Notes: generated by a model not told the origin, from the letters alone. Counted from the stretch's first letter, positions 28,676-39,668 are shown. The stretch: 64,000 nucleotides of DNA from Moesziomyces globuligerus (GCA_030849465.1 JARVLF010000019.1:496001-560000), one strand, 5' to 3'. Translations and numbers: made by a program.

Positions 28676-30883
28676 ATGAACACGACGGGCTCATCGTTGA
28701 CCAATAACCCCGTACCCGCACTGATCGCGCGACGGACCACGGTGCTCGCGCCACCGAGCTTGTCGACGATCAATCATCTCGATGGTGCTACAGTGCCGGT
28801 TGGGCGGAATGCTGGCTCTCCTTCGCTTCGAGCTGCGCCCGATCGTCGCCACGTAGGCTCTCAGACTCTGCCGCGCATCTCGCACTCGCACCATCGATCC
28901 GATCTGCAGCAAGCCGTCTCGCAAGCCACGGCGGCGGTCCCCGTCTCTACGCGCGAAAACATCTCCACCTCCAAGTCGTGGTCCAGCGGACTCGCGCTCA
29001 AGAACGCCAACTATCCCACCGCACGCACTTCCAACACGCACCACGAGTTCGTACTCCATCCGACCTTCCGCAGCGACGCGGAACATCGCGGCGACGTGCT
29101 CGTCCGCGTCGAGGGCGTCGACTTTTTCGTCCACAAACACGTGCTCCTCTTTTCCTCGCCCTTCTTCGCCTCAGTCTTGCTCGGGGAGTGGAAGGAATCC
29201 CGTCTCTCGCAGCTGCTGCAGGATGAAACGAGCGTAGATGCAGTCGACGAGCAGGACGTACATATTGACTCGGCGGCTGAGTCGGAAGCTACTGCCTCGG
29301 AGAACACAGCTGCCTGCAATGTGGATTCGCAAAGCGACCACAACACGGCGCGCACGAGCAACAATGCATCGCCTTCCATGCGCGACGTCCAGTTACAAGC
29401 AAACTCTGCTGCGCCTCCCGAGTCCGTTGGGATGCATCTCAAGCCGGCCTCTGCCACTCTCTTTACGAGCGCTGAGTCTGGTCAGGGGCAGGACCCCGAG
29501 CACCTCGGATCCGACGATCGGCGTCGGAGCCTCCTGCGTGCTTCGTATCACACGGCATTATGGAGCCAGGAGGATGCAGCGTCCTCATCGTCCTCGCTCG
29601 GGCATTCCACAGGGGCTGCGGCGAGCCCGGCGGAAGACGGTCCGTCCACGGCAGATGGTACGGACGACGAGAGCGAAGCTGACTGTTCGGATGCCAGCGA
29701 AGCCAAAGTGGAGGACGATGCGGCGCCTAGATCCGAGGGCGCAGAAGTAGCGCTCAGCGAGCGCAAAAAGGACGTGACCGGGCTGCGCAAGGTGCGGTCG
29801 AAGTCGAAGCATCTTGCGGCGCGACTGACGCTGCGCAAGCTCGAGTCGGCGTCCAAGAGCCAGACGATCCCCACGCGCAGCACGAGCAAGAGCCTCAGCA
29901 GCCTCGTCACGGCTGCAGCGGATCCAGCCGAGGCTTCGACTCCGGACGAGAGAGCGGCGGACAGGGCGAGGGCGAGTCCGCTAGCGAGGCTCGAGTCGCT
30001 CGCCACTCCGCCGCTCTCTCGTCGAACCAGCCAGGAGCGCATGGATGCGGTGCCTGTAGATGAAGCCTCCGTCGCTTCAAACAGTCCAGCGGATCAGGCT
30101 GCGCGGGGCGCGAGTGCAGCAGAGGTAGCTGGAGGTAGGCTCGGCGCGGGCAGGGGTGCGCGACGCTACCGCGGGGTAGTGGCGGTTGTGGAGCTGGAGG
30201 AAGAAGCGGCGGGTACGTTTCACGATTTCCTCTTCCACATCTATCCGCATCTGGATCTGGCGGTGACGTGGTGGAACTGCGGGCACTTGCTGCGGTTCTC
30301 GGACAAGTTTCAGGTGCCGTATCTGCGGCGGAGCTGCGTGAGCTTTCTGCGGGCTGCGCTGGCGGGGCGACCGATCGAAGCGATGCGCCTCGCCGAGCTG
30401 CACGGTATGGACGACCTATACAAGGAAGCGAGTCGGCATGTGCTCGACAATTTTGCCGCCTGGGAGCCCGAGGAGCTCGAGTGCCTGTCCAAGGAGACGC
30501 TGCTCAAGCTCGAACGCAAGCGCACGTGGTTCTTGGAGCGACTGCTCAAGCTCGGCCTCGCCAATCCGGCGCGCGACTACGAGTGCCATGCGAGCTGTGC
30601 GGATCCGCAGACGTGCGCCCGGCTGCTGCACGAAAAGTGGCAGTCGGCCTACGCAAACGCCTTCCGCTTCTCGCCGCCTCAGCCCAGCGTCATCTTCCGC
30701 CATCTGAGGGAACTCGACAATGCTTCGGTGCTGCACATGAGCGCGTGCCAGAGCGCAGCGAGGTCGTGGGTTCAGGGCCTCTTTGATCGCATGTTCTCCC
30801 TCGGAACCCTGCATACGCCGCGCCAGTTCCTCGCCGTCAAACTCGAGCCGCCACCCACCAAACCCAGCACGAGCCTCACCTGA
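28676..30883 (+). CDS. BTB/POZ domain protein with a long insertion
   Basis: The product has 735 residues from ATG 28676. The first half of a BTB/POZ fold is at about residues 123-185: a GDVLVRVEGVDFFVHKHVL-type strand-helix, then LLFSSPFFASVLLGEWKES. The second half appears only at about residues 497-560: FHDFLFHIYPHLDLAVTWWN, then LLRFSDKFQVPYLRR. About 310 low-complexity, Ser/Ala/Asp/Glu-rich residues separate them, including a basic KVRSKSKHLAARLTLRKLES patch. A BACK-like helical region follows (MRLAELHGMDDLYKEASRHVLDNF) together with Cys/His residues (ECHASC..PQTCARL). BTB proteins often dimerise or act as adaptors for Cul3 ligases; which applies here is unknown. No intron is seen. Confidence 0.82.
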   Translation: MNTTGSSLTNNPVPALIARRTTVLAPPSLSTINHLDGATVPVGRNAGSPSLRAAPDRRHVGSQTLPRISHSHHRSDLQQAVSQATAAVPVSTRENISTSKSWSSGLALKNANYPTARTSNTHHEFVLHPTFRSDAEHRGDVLVRVEGVDFFVHKHVLLFSSPFFASVLLGEWKESRLSQLLQDETSVDAVDEQDVHIDSAAESEATASENTAACNVDSQSDHNTARTSNNASPSMRDVQLQANSAAPPESVGMHLKPASATLFTSAESGQGQDPEHLGSDDRRRSLLRASYHTALWSQEDAASSSSSLGHSTGAAASPAEDGPSTADGTDDESEADCSDASEAKVEDDAAPRSEGAEVALSERKKDVTGLRKVRSKSKHLAARLTLRKLESASKSQTIPTRSTSKSLSSLVTAAADPAEASTPDERAADRARASPLARLESLATPPLSRRTSQERMDAVPVDEASVASNSPADQAARGASAAEVAGGRLGAGRGARRYRGVVAVVELEEEAAGTFHDFLFHIYPHLDLAVTWWNCGHLLRFSDKFQVPYLRRSCVSFLRAALAGRPIEAMRLAELHGMDDLYKEASRHVLDNFAAWEPEELECLSKETLLKLERKRTWFLERLLKLGLANPARDYECHASCADPQTCARLLHEKWQSAYANAFRFSPPQPSVIFRHLRELDNASVLHMSACQSAARSWVQGLFDRMFSLGTLHTPRQFLAVKLEPPPTKPSTSLT

Positions 30884-30999
30884 TCCACTCCACGTGCACA
30901 CTGCCTATTCTCGCTTTCCATCAGCATCGCACATGGGAACGTTTCCGCCTGGTGAGAGTCATGGTCTCATATTGCGCGCACGGTGTGCCGGTATCGAGG

Positions 31000-33237
31000 T
31001 CAACGGGAAGATTGGGCGGAGAGGGGAGCTTTGGGCTTGACGTAGCGGAACGAGGGACGGCCGAGGAAGCGGAGGAGGATGTAGCCGATGGCGAGGAAGA
31101 CGACGGTGATGGCGCCGAGGAAGCCTGCGTTTTCGGCGATGGTGAAGCGTTCGAGGTCGTACTGGTTGAGGACGTCCTGACCGGAGCGGTAGCACTGGGA
31201 CGAGTCATCGGAGCAGCTAAAGTTGAGGCCTCGGAACTCGTTCTGCGCGAGAGCCGAGTAGGTGTAGGTGATGGGCGAGAGCCAATGGAGCCAGATGAAC
31301 CACGGCGGGATGGACGAGAGCGGGAGCAAGTTGCCACCGAAGAGAAGGAAGACGACGTTGATGACGGGGGCAAAGATGTTTGCCAACTCGATCGACTGTG
31401 CGCCGCAGCCGATGACGAGACCGAGCCCCACAGCAGTACCGACCTGGAGCACGTTGATGGCCAGCCAAATGAAAAAGGCCGAGGCGGTTTGACGGAGGCC
31501 TAGCATCCAGTATACGACAATGTAGAAGAGGAGACGCTGGAAGAGCTGGTTGGGAACTTCGGTTACGATCTTGCCCAGGTAGAACGACGAGATGCGGTAG
31601 GTGCCCGCGGAGCGTTCGCGCAGCATGATGTTGCGCTGCAGCGGAAAGATGGCGAGGATCGGAAAGAGGACCGCGAACGAGGCGTTGACGGGGACGATGA
31701 AGAGCGCTCCGATGCGCGCCAGCGCACCGCCCTGGTCGAGGTTGAGCCGGAAAAAGGCGAAGCCGATGATGATGAGCAGCACAATGTTCTGGCCGAACGA
31801 GGCAAAGACGATGGTCGGATCCTTGAACACGAGCATCGCATTGCGGTGCGTCAGCACCACGAGCTCGTGCCACCACGAGTTGGGCCACGAGCCCGCCACG
31901 TCGTTGGCATCGCTGCTCTTGGGCACGATGCGCGAGAGCCTGCGCTCGACATTGGGCCTACCGGCCCCTGGCTCGACGCCGGAAGCCTCCGCTTCGGATC
32001 CAGCCAACTTGACTGCCTGGTTGGCGAGGAAGGCGGCGCCATGCTCGCGCCAGGACGAGAGAAGGCCGCGGACGCGGTTTTCGGCGTCGTTGGTCTTTTC
32101 GTAGTTCTCGGCGATGGTGATGTAGTAGTCTGCGGGGTTGACGCCCTCGGGCGGCGTATGACCGAGCGAGGAGAACCAGGCGGGAGCGGCGGTGGGAGGG
32201 CCCGAGTAGTAGGTCTGACCGCGGGTGAGGAGGATGACGCGGTCAAAGTGTTTGAAGATGTTCCACGAGGGCTGGTGGATGGTCATGAGCGTATAGAGGT
32301 CGCGTTCGCGCGTGATCTCCTTGAGGTTCTTGACGAGGTTGAGCGCGGCAAAGGCGTCGAGGCCCGAAGTGGGTTCGTCGAGGAGGAGGACGCTGACGTC
32401 TGCGACGAGCTCGGTGGCGACGGCGACGCGCTTGCGTTCGCCGCCCGAGATGCCGCGCTGGTTGGGCCCGCCGATGCGCGTGTCTGCGCACTTTTCGAGG
32501 CGGAGCATGGCGATGCTGTCGAGCACGCGCTGGCGACGTTCGTGCTTCGAGTAGAGGCGGTTGGGCAGCCGAAGGTCGGCCGAGTACTGCAGCGTCTCGG
32601 TGACGGTGAGCGCGGAAAACATGAGGTCGTCCTGCTCGACAAAGCCGGTGAGGCGCTTCCAGGTGACTGGATTGCGCTGCTCGCCCTGGTAGAGCACCTC
32701 GCCGGCGATGTCGGACGACTTGTCGAGACGCGCAGAGAGGACCGAGAGGAGCGAGGTCTTGCCTGCGCCGGAAGCGCCGAGGATGGCGACCATCTCGCCG
32801 CGCTTGACGTGGCCGCTGACGCCGTTGAGCACGCGCCGGCGCATGGGGTCGAGAGGCGGGAGGTGCGCAAACGTATCCTGCTGCTCCGACAGCATCTCCT
32901 CCTCGCTCGTTGCGGGCGAGACGGAGCCGTTCTCGGCCTCGAGCGCCTTTTCGTGCGTTGTCGCCTTTTCGACGGCGGCAGAGTTCGAGGTGGGCGCGGC
33001 GGCACCGTGCTTCTTGATTTGCTTGCGTCGCGCCTTGGAGAGGAGGACGTCGTAGGTGATGTCGCGCCAGGAGAAGACGTCTTGGCCGGGGGCGACTTGC
33101 GCATGGCTGGATGATGCGTGGGGCAGAGCTTCGACCTCGGAGGCTGGCGCTGGGCTGGAGAGCGAAGAGGCGGATCGCATCGCGTGCGTCGACGGCGACG
33201 AGGACGCGTCCGCCGTGGGCTGCGTTGTGGTCGCCAT
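31000..33237 (-). CDS. ABCG-type half transporter
   Basis: An ATP-driven membrane exporter of the white/brown (ABCG) half-size class, 745 residues, with the nucleotide-binding domain before the membrane domain. Walker A GASGAGKTS is near residue 154, the signature ISGGERKRV near 261, and Walker B LLLDEPTSGLDA near 284, followed by the H-loop in TIHQPSWNIF. About six hydrophobic segments lie between residues 470 and 735 (for example IVFASFGQNIVLLIIIGFAF). The substrate cannot be told; family members move sterols, lipids or drugs. The start at 33237 is preferred over the longer frame because no ATG opens the extension and a TATATA at 33327-33332 sits about 90 bp upstream. The upstream 850 bp carries four GCCAAG boxes. 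Confidence 0.9.
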   Translation of the reverse strand: MATTTQPTADASSSPSTHAMRSASSLSSPAPASEVEALPHASSSHAQVAPGQDVFSWRDITYDVLLSKARRKQIKKHGAAAPTSNSAAVEKATTHEKALEAENGSVSPATSEEEMLSEQQDTFAHLPPLDPMRRRVLNGVSGHVKRGEMVAILGASGAGKTSLLSVLSARLDKSSDIAGEVLYQGEQRNPVTWKRLTGFVEQDDLMFSALTVTETLQYSADLRLPNRLYSKHERRQRVLDSIAMLRLEKCADTRIGGPNQRGISGGERKRVAVATELVADVSVLLLDEPTSGLDAFAALNLVKNLKEITRERDLYTLMTIHQPSWNIFKHFDRVILLTRGQTYYSGPPTAAPAWFSSLGHTPPEGVNPADYYITIAENYEKTNDAENRVRGLLSSWREHGAAFLANQAVKLAGSEAEASGVEPGAGRPNVERRLSRIVPKSSDANDVAGSWPNSWWHELVVLTHRNAMLVFKDPTIVFASFGQNIVLLIIIGFAFFRLNLDQGGALARIGALFIVPVNASFAVLFPILAIFPLQRNIMLRERSAGTYRISSFYLGKIVTEVPNQLFQRLLFYIVVYWMLGLRQTASAFFIWLAINVLQVGTAVGLGLVIGCGAQSIELANIFAPVINVVFLLFGGNLLPLSSIPPWFIWLHWLSPITYTYSALAQNEFRGLNFSCSDDSSQCYRSGQDVLNQYDLERFTIAENAGFLGAITVVFLAIGYILLRFLGRPSFRYVKPKAPLSAQSSR

Positions 33238-34305
33238 GGTGAGCGACGGAGAGATGCGGACGGGCTGTGCGATGTTGCAGGATATGGGGGATTCGAACAA
33301 TGCCTTGGGAGCGAGGGGACGTCGACTATATACGGATAGGTTCGCAGAGGGGTCCAACGTTCGACACAGAGCGAGCCAGCGATGCAGCTAGGAGCGAGGC
33401 CTGTCGATGCGCAGCTGCTTGAATGCTGCGCTGCTAGAAAACGCTTTACTGCAACTTGTTACCGAAGCGGCATTTTTTGACAGCATCCGCGCCTCGGTCG
33501 GTGGATGGCTAGGAAGACGGATGATGAGCTGCCGACCTTTTCTGACGGAAAGCTGCCAAGATTGAGTCTCCCGCGGGAGTTTGGCCTCCACGTGGAGTGA
33601 TAGCAACGAGCCGCGGAATCCCCGCGGAAGCGCCGTGGATCCCGCTCTTAGCTGAGCATGCGCACGCACCCAACTCGCAAATGCAACAGCATCTTGCATC
33701 TTGCGCCCCCTTCCCGACCTTGACACGCCTCGACTCGGAGCTCCGGGTCGCGCATCCACGACATGTGCTGTCATTGGATGCCAAGCTCGCCGCACGCTTA
33801 TCTCACTCGTCCATCTAGTTCCCTTCATGCTCCTCGATGCGTCGAAGGATCCAGCTCGACTCCGCGGGAAGCCATGATGCAAAGTGTTTGTGCCGCCTCC
33901 GCGGAGCGGGCTAGAAGGTCGAACGAATGCTCGAAAGCTTGGCTAAGGTTGGATGTTTTGGGACTGCATGAGTGCAGGAAGCTGCAACGCTGCAAACAGA
34001 CGCGCCTCGTTGATTTCTCCGCTCCGATGTCGGATGCCCATCGGCACACTCCTCAAAACTTACGTCGCGCGGTCTCGGCCTTCAACTTGGCTCGGCCATT
34101 CGCACATCCGAGTTCCGACACCCGTCTACATGTCCAGCCCGGGGGAATCGACATCGGAGGGTGGCCATCGGTGATGCTGCCATACGAACCACAGCATCAT
34201 CCTCGCACTCTACACTTTGAACAGAAGCATGCAAGACTTGGATTCTGGAAATGCGCTCGGATTGGCCGAGGATAGTAGTGTACAGGGAAGGGTAGCAGCA
34301 GCTCG
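33238..34305. other. Upstream region of the ABCG gene, 3' end of isocitrate lyase
   Basis: A 1.07-kb interval without a supported gene. Besides the TATA box it has GCCAAG-type hexamers at 33555, 33780, 33938 (complement) and 34086 (complement), more than expected by chance. Confidence 0.5.
33327..33332 (-). promoter_or_regulatory. TATA box of the ABCG transporter
   Basis: TATATA read on the minus strand, 90 bp before the ATG at 33237. Confidence 0.55.
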
Positions 34306-35901
34306 TCACTTGAACTGCGACTCGGTGACGCCCTTGCCCATGGCCGAGGTCGAGGCGGCTTTGAGCACCGTGTTGAGGCAGGCGTCGACAAAGTTGGCGC
34401 CCGACCACTTCTGGTGCGTGAGCACGTCGCAGCCAATCTCGCGCTCCTTGCGCTGCACCAGCTCCACGTATGCCTTCATGCCCTCCTTGGCAAAGCCCGC
34501 AGCAAAGAGGTCCGAGATGTAGGCGTTCGAGTGCAGGCCGCCGAGCGTGATAAACTGCCACACGAACCCGAGCTTGCCCAGGTCCCACACGTAGCTCTTC
34601 ATCTGCTCGGTGCTCAGCTTGGCCGCGTCCCAGTTGAACGACGGCGAGAGGTTGTACGCCAGCCACTGGTGCGGGCGCGCCGCCTTGACGCCCTCGGCAA
34701 ACTCCTTGGCCTGCGCAAGGATGGGCGACTTGGTCTCCATCCACAGCAGATCCGCATACGGTCCAAACGCAATCGCGCGGTTGATCGCGCAGTCGGTGCC
34801 GCCCTGGTAGCGGTAGTAGCCCTCGCGCGTGCGGCACGCATCCCAGTCGAAGTTCACCTCGACGCCGAGGCTCTTGGCCTTGGCCTTGGCCTTGAGCAGC
34901 GAAATACCGATCACCTCCTTGCGGAACTGGTCCGCCTCGGCCTTCTTGCCCTTCTTCTCCAGCTCGGCCGCCACAGCGTCGCCGTAGCGGACGGGCTGCG
35001 CCTTGGTCAGCCACTCGTCCTCGAGCGCGATCAGCTTGGGGCCGTCGGCACCCTCGGCCTCGGCGCGGTTGAGAATGTCGACGAGCGGCTCGAGCGAAGC
35101 GTCGGTGGTGCCGAGGATGAACGCGTGGTCGCGCTCGTCGACGTTGGTCGTGATGAGCGTAGCCGCCTCCGAGTCGGTACGTGCGACGACCAGGTTGTTG
35201 ACGCCCATAATGTCGTACTGCAGGCGGATGGCCACGAGTCGGTTGATGTGCTCCTGGATGGGCACCAGCACCTTGCCCGCCATGTGGCCACACTTCTTGG
35301 TGCCGGGCGCCTGGTCCTCAATGTGGATGCCCGCCGCACCCTTCTCGACAAAGAGCTTGGTGAGCTTCATCACGGCGGTCAGACCACCGTGGCCCGTGTC
35401 GGCGTCGGCGACGATGGGACGGAGGTAGTCGACGACGGGCGCCTTTGCGCGCTGCTCGGGCGACATGTTGGAGCGCTCCTCGCGCTGCTTGCGGTCGTGG
35501 AAGAGCTGCGCCATAAAGAGGTGCTCCACCTTGAGCGGCACCGTGTTGTACGGGTAGTCGGCCAGATCCGGACCGGGCTCGTTGGTCGACGAGGCGGTCG
35601 ACGAGCACTGCCAGCCCGAGACGTAGACCGTCTCGAGGTGCTTGGCCATCTGCGTCACCTGCACCGGGTCGAGCGCACCGTACGTGTGCGAGGTGGTGCC
35701 CTTGGAAGCGTGGCCCTCGAGCGTCTTCCAGAGCTTCTTGGCCTGGACGTCGGAAGGGTAGGTCTGCTTGAGCGTGCCTCGTTTCGAGACAACCTGCTCG
35801 GCGGTGTAGGGTCGGGTGGTGTTGGCGAAGCGCGGCTCCTTCCACCACTGCTTGACCGCCTCGACCTCCTCCTGGAACTGTCTGAGCTCCTGATCAGCCA
35901 T
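34306..35901 (-). CDS. ICL1: Isocitrate lyase (glyoxylate cycle)
   Basis: It splits isocitrate to glyoxylate and succinate, allowing growth on C2 compounds and fatty acids. The product is 531 residues from ATG 35901. It has the expected motifs: [32 protein letters not shown] for metal binding, [19 protein letters not shown] with the catalytic Cys204 in KKCGH (202-206), and the NLSPSFNW segment. The C-terminus GVTESQFK ends without a canonical SKL-type peroxisomal signal, so location is open. The frame extends upstream to about 36018 but without conservation; [13 protein letters not shown] is a plausible start. A TATATA at 36090-36095 lies 189 bp upstream. Confidence 0.95.
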   Translation of the reverse strand: MADQELRQFQEEVEAVKQWWKEPRFANTTRPYTAEQVVSKRGTLKQTYPSDVQAKKLWKTLEGHASKGTTSHTYGALDPVQVTQMAKHLETVYVSGWQCSSTASSTNEPGPDLADYPYNTVPLKVEHLFMAQLFHDRKQREERSNMSPEQRAKAPVVDYLRPIVADADTGHGGLTAVMKLTKLFVEKGAAGIHIEDQAPGTKKCGHMAGKVLVPIQEHINRLVAIRLQYDIMGVNNLVVARTDSEAATLITTNVDERDHAFILGTTDASLEPLVDILNRAEAEGADGPKLIALEDEWLTKAQPVRYGDAVAAELEKKGKKAEADQFRKEVIGISLLKAKAKAKSLGVEVNFDWDACRTREGYYRYQGGTDCAINRAIAFGPYADLLWMETKSPILAQAKEFAEGVKAARPHQWLAYNLSPSFNWDAAKLSTEQMKSYVWDLGKLGFVWQFITLGGLHSNAYISDLFAAGFAKEGMKAYVELVQRKEREIGCDVLTHQKWSGANFVDACLNTVLKAASTSAMGKGVTESQFK

Positions 35902-37242
35902 GATTGCGAACGGGGGGTGGGGGGATTGTGCTTTTGGTGGGGATGTATGCGTGTCGATGGGGCGTGCACGTGCGTGTTCTGGTAGAGAGTAGCTGGCCTG
36001 CTGGTGAGTCCGATGCAAGGAGAACCGACACGAGCGATGGAAAGGCGAATGGGTGACGGAGAAGGGGAAAGGTGCAGCCGCAGCTTAGGTATATACTCTT
36101 TGCGCCCATCCTGGCCTAGTCATCCTCGGGCAGCATTCGCAAGTCCTCGCTCGATCGAGCGGAGAGACGAAGCCAAGGCGGCGATCCGAGTCGTCCGCGC
36201 AGCTCCACACACACAAACGCTCGGGTCCCAGGCCTGTGTGACGGCGTTGGCAGCTAGCGACCGGCCAGACGAGGGTCAAGCCCAGTCCGGATCGAAGGCG
36301 ACTTTCCCGGCAGCAGACGAGTCCGTACTGTACCGGAGGCACGCTGCGCGCTGCTCGACAGTGTTGAAACCCGTCGGACCAAGCGGACGCAGAGCGCTGA
36401 TGCGGTGTGCTGATGCGGTGCGCTGCCGGACACCTGGCGTGGCTCTCCGAGTGTGGAGGCGGTTGGCGCCTCCGATCCCCGCATCGCGCCTTGGAGTCCA
36501 CTCGACTCACTCACGGCTGTTCGAGAGGCCGTTGGACCGGTTTCTCTCTAGCGCACGGCGCCTTTTTTTCTCGAAATGAGACCCTCTCCACATGCGTCTT
36601 TGAAATCGACGCTTTGGAGCCAGGCTAACAGTGCAGCGTCACTTTTCACGCAGCCCATGCCGACTGTCGACATGCACAGTCGCGTGCACAGGGCGCTGCC
36701 TGTCGCTCCTGGACCGCTTGGCTGCATCTCCGAAGCGTCCGCCGCCGTCACCGCTTGCACAAGTCCGAGCGTGAAAGCAAGAAAGCATTCGAGGATCGAC
36801 GTCCTTCTCGAGCCCCACCAAGGCTTGCCCGTGCCATTCCTGTCCAGAAGCGATTTATCCTCATCAGAAGCTTCGACACCAAAGCTCACAATCATGCTTG
36901 CGCTCGAAGCTAGTTGTGAAGCCCTGTTCTTGTGAGATGATACGCGGTAGCAACTTTGGTCAAGCTCAGCTGGAGAGCGGCAGCTAGGATAGCGCAGCGA
37001 GGTGAGGGCGGCGAAGAGGTCCAGCAGGCCGAGATGGCCGTCCCGGCTCCAAACGGACATTCGAGCTCGCGCGTTGCATGTCCTCGCAAAGCCGTCGATT
37101 TCTTGGTTTCTCGTACGAATGAAATCATCATGACCGAATCCCGAGCTTGAGCTCACAAAAAATCTCCACAACTCGGCACTTGCGCTACGTTGCGTAACCG
37201 CTCTCGGCGCACCGACCCAACGTATCGAGCGCATCTGGGACG
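35902..37242. promoter_or_regulatory. Divergent upstream region of ICL1 (-) and TSR3 (+)
   Basis: A 1.34-kb interval with no supported gene. The side near 35902-36110 is the likely ICL1 leader and promoter. Long open frames at 36004-36579 and on the minus strand at 36548-37540 have no family resemblance. Confidence 0.45.
36090..36095 (-). promoter_or_regulatory. Candidate TATA box of isocitrate lyase
   Basis: A TATATA core within GTATATAC, 189 bp before the ATG on the minus strand. The distance is long, so this is tentative. Confidence 0.4.
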
Positions 37243-38316
37243 ATGGGCAAGCCTTCCGCATCAGCGAGAGGAGGCAAGGGAGCACGAGGCGGCGCTGGAA
37301 GAGGTCGTGGTCGCGGCGGTGGTCGCGGCGGTGGTCGCGGCGGCGGCCGCAGTCTTGCCGATCGATACGCATCTGCGTTCGAGAACGACAGCTGGCGGCC
37401 GGATAGCGCCATCGACCAACCACGACGACGAGGCGCCGACAGCTCAGCGAGTGGATCCGAAGGGTCGGGCTCGGAGGAGGAAGAGCAAGATAGCGATGCC
37501 GAATCCGACGACGAGGACGCAACGAGCAGCGAGGAATCATGCGAGGGCGTAAGGGAGGATGGAGCGAGCGAAGCGGATAGCGAGGCCAACTCGATTGACG
37601 GCGAGAGCGATGTCGAGTCGATCGACGTGCCTGTGGCCATGTGGGACTTTAACCACTGCGATCCGAAGCGATGCTCGGGCAAGAAGCTTTCGCGGCTGGG
37701 GCTGATCCAGGAGCTACGTGTGGGGCAAAAGTTCCGTGGGATTGTGCTGACGCCCAACGCGACGCAGACGCTCTCGCCCGCGGATGCTCACATTGTCGCC
37801 GAGAACGGCGTGGCGGTGGTCGAGTGCAGCTGGGCGCGGCTGGACGAGGTGCCGTTCGGCAAGCTCAAGAGCCCCAACGAGCGTCTGCTGCCGCACATGA
37901 TCGCCACGAATCCGGTCAACTACGGCAAGCCGATGAAGCTCAACTGCGTCGAGGCGCTGGCCGCCGCGTTCTACGTCTGCTCGATGCCGGCGCAGGGTCG
38001 ACTGCTGCTCTCCAAGTTTGGCTGGGGCGAGCACTTCCCCAAGATCAATGCGCGCTGGATCCGCGCCTACCGCGGCTGCGCCGATGCACGCGAGGTGGAC
38101 GAGCTCAGCCGCAAGATGGTGGAAGAGGACCGGCTGGAGAAGCAGGAGCTCAAGAAGCGCTTCGACGAGTCTGGTGGCATCCAGGGAACGCTCGACCGCA
38201 TCGCCGACGAGGCTGACGAGCTCGACAGCGACGACGAGCGCGAGGCGCAAGAGCGCGCGCTCCAACAAGACTTTTCCAAGATTGTGCGCATCACCGACAG
38301 CTCGGCACAGGCCTGA
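37243..38316 (+). CDS. TSR3: 18S rRNA aminocarboxypropyltransferase TSR3
   Basis: Tsr3 transfers the acp group from S-adenosylmethionine to the hypermodified pseudouridine of 18S rRNA, a late step of 40S maturation. The product is 357 residues. The conserved core starts at about residue 130 with MWDFNHCDPKRCSGKKLSR, then GIVLTPNATQTLSPAD, then VVECSWARLDEVP. PHMIATNPVNYGKPMKLNCVEALAA and FGWGEHFPKIN follow. The N-terminus is unusual: residues about 10-36 are a Gly/Arg (RGG-like) repeat, followed by a long Ser/Glu/Asp acidic tract up to about 125. The C-terminus is acidic and helical, as in the fungal family. No intron. ATG 37243 is the first in frame and follows directly on the divergent promoter. 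Confidence 0.93.
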   Translation: MGKPSASARGGKGARGGAGRGRGRGGGRGGGRGGGRSLADRYASAFENDSWRPDSAIDQPRRRGADSSASGSEGSGSEEEEQDSDAESDDEDATSSEESCEGVREDGASEADSEANSIDGESDVESIDVPVAMWDFNHCDPKRCSGKKLSRLGLIQELRVGQKFRGIVLTPNATQTLSPADAHIVAENGVAVVECSWARLDEVPFGKLKSPNERLLPHMIATNPVNYGKPMKLNCVEALAAAFYVCSMPAQGRLLLSKFGWGEHFPKINARWIRAYRGCADAREVDELSRKMVEEDRLEKQELKKRFDESGGIQGTLDRIADEADELDSDDEREAQERALQQDFSKIVRITDSSAQA

Positions 38317-39668
38317 AGCAGCTGTCGTCATTTGTACTTGTATCTCGCTCTCTCTCTCACATACATACACACACACACACGTTGTTCTTTTGCTTGCATG
38401 CTCGCATGCTCGCATGCTTGGCCGGCGGTACGATCGAAGCAGGTGGTGAGACAGACTGGCTCGATCGAAGCCTCCGACACCCGATGTGGATGGTGATCCG
38501 ACGATGAGGTGCCGAACGACGCATGAATGGGTGCAGCCAAGTGCGACAAGATGACTTCACTGATGCAGCTCGAGCGCTGGGCCCTTTGCGCAACGGCGAC
38601 CATTTGGGGGATTTTCGAATTGGAATTCGAGCAGAGGCGGATCTCGACATTCCTCGGTTCAACTTTACCAAGTTTTCTTGGGCCATGCTTGGCAGACGAG
38701 GCCCAGCGGACTGGGCTGGGTCGAAAGGTCGAAAGCGGCGAATGGGTTGCGCATAAGAATTCTTGGCAGGTCCGTTTGCACAAGACGCTCTAGGCTCCGG
38801 CACGCTACAGCATGCGCTGCGGGGACGAGCAGCCGAGCCAACGTGTAGCGTGGTGGTGCTGATTGGGACGAGGTGGGCCCATCGATACGGATCCAGCCTC
38901 GCTTAGCAGGATCGCATTGGACAGGGTGCTGGGCACTCGCTGCTCGTCGAGAGAGAAGGGTGTTGACCGACGCAACAAAACGTTGCATGGCCCAAAGGTG
39001 ACGAGAAGCAGAGTGGCGCAACCGGACTGCAAAAATGTGGATGCAGATCTGCACGCATGCCACTGCGTCACCGTAACAATTAAATTGGTTGTCGCCCTCG
39101 CTCCCTCTGCTCGGCTGCTGGAAATTCCAAATTCCGAAAGAAACATCCAAAGGCAAAAGCCAAAGCAGAAGCCAGCAGAGGCAGTAATTCTGCTGTACGC
39201 TTGACGCTTCGCAGCTGCAGGCGGCGTTGAGATCGGCGCGCTGACAGCCAAACGACAGCCGACAGCCGACAGGCGCTGCTCCTACTGCATGGTGGGCGCA
39301 CCGACGCAACCTTGACCAGCTCCTCTTGCAATCCTCCGATCCTCCCTGTCATCCGCTTCATCACCATCATCCGCTCCCGCTCCCGTTCACATATACGCTC
39401 ACCAACATCCTACACGCTCGTGCGCTTCCACTTTGCATCCATGCTTTGATCCACACCATCCTCGTCTCGGCCGCTGCACCGCTTGCTACTCGCCATCGCC
39501 TCCCATCTTTTGCAATCACCTCCACCGACCCTTATCGCGCCTTCATCTGCCCCTCCCGTCCAACCTTGTTTCTATTGCGCCTAGAGTCAAACTCTGCACA
39601 TCCTCCACGCTAGAGCATCCTCGCGCACAAACGCACGCTCCGACGCAATCCACTCGCTTCCTCTCGCC
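38317..39668. other. Interval between TSR3 and the 39669 gene
   Basis: A 1.35-kb interval without a supported gene. It has the microsatellite at its left end and a long pyrimidine-rich leader (about 39320-39668) before the next gene. Confidence 0.45.
38346..38380. repeat. CT/CA dinucleotide microsatellite
   Basis: A CT run passes into CACATACATACACACACACACAC in the TSR3 3' region. A GCATGCTC triplicate follows at about 38394-38417. Confidence 0.85.

Noticed and set aside
33280..33300. GATTCGAA-like string reminiscent of a tRNA T-loop on the minus strand
   Set aside because: No matching acceptor, D or anticodon arms around it; I found no tRNA in the window.
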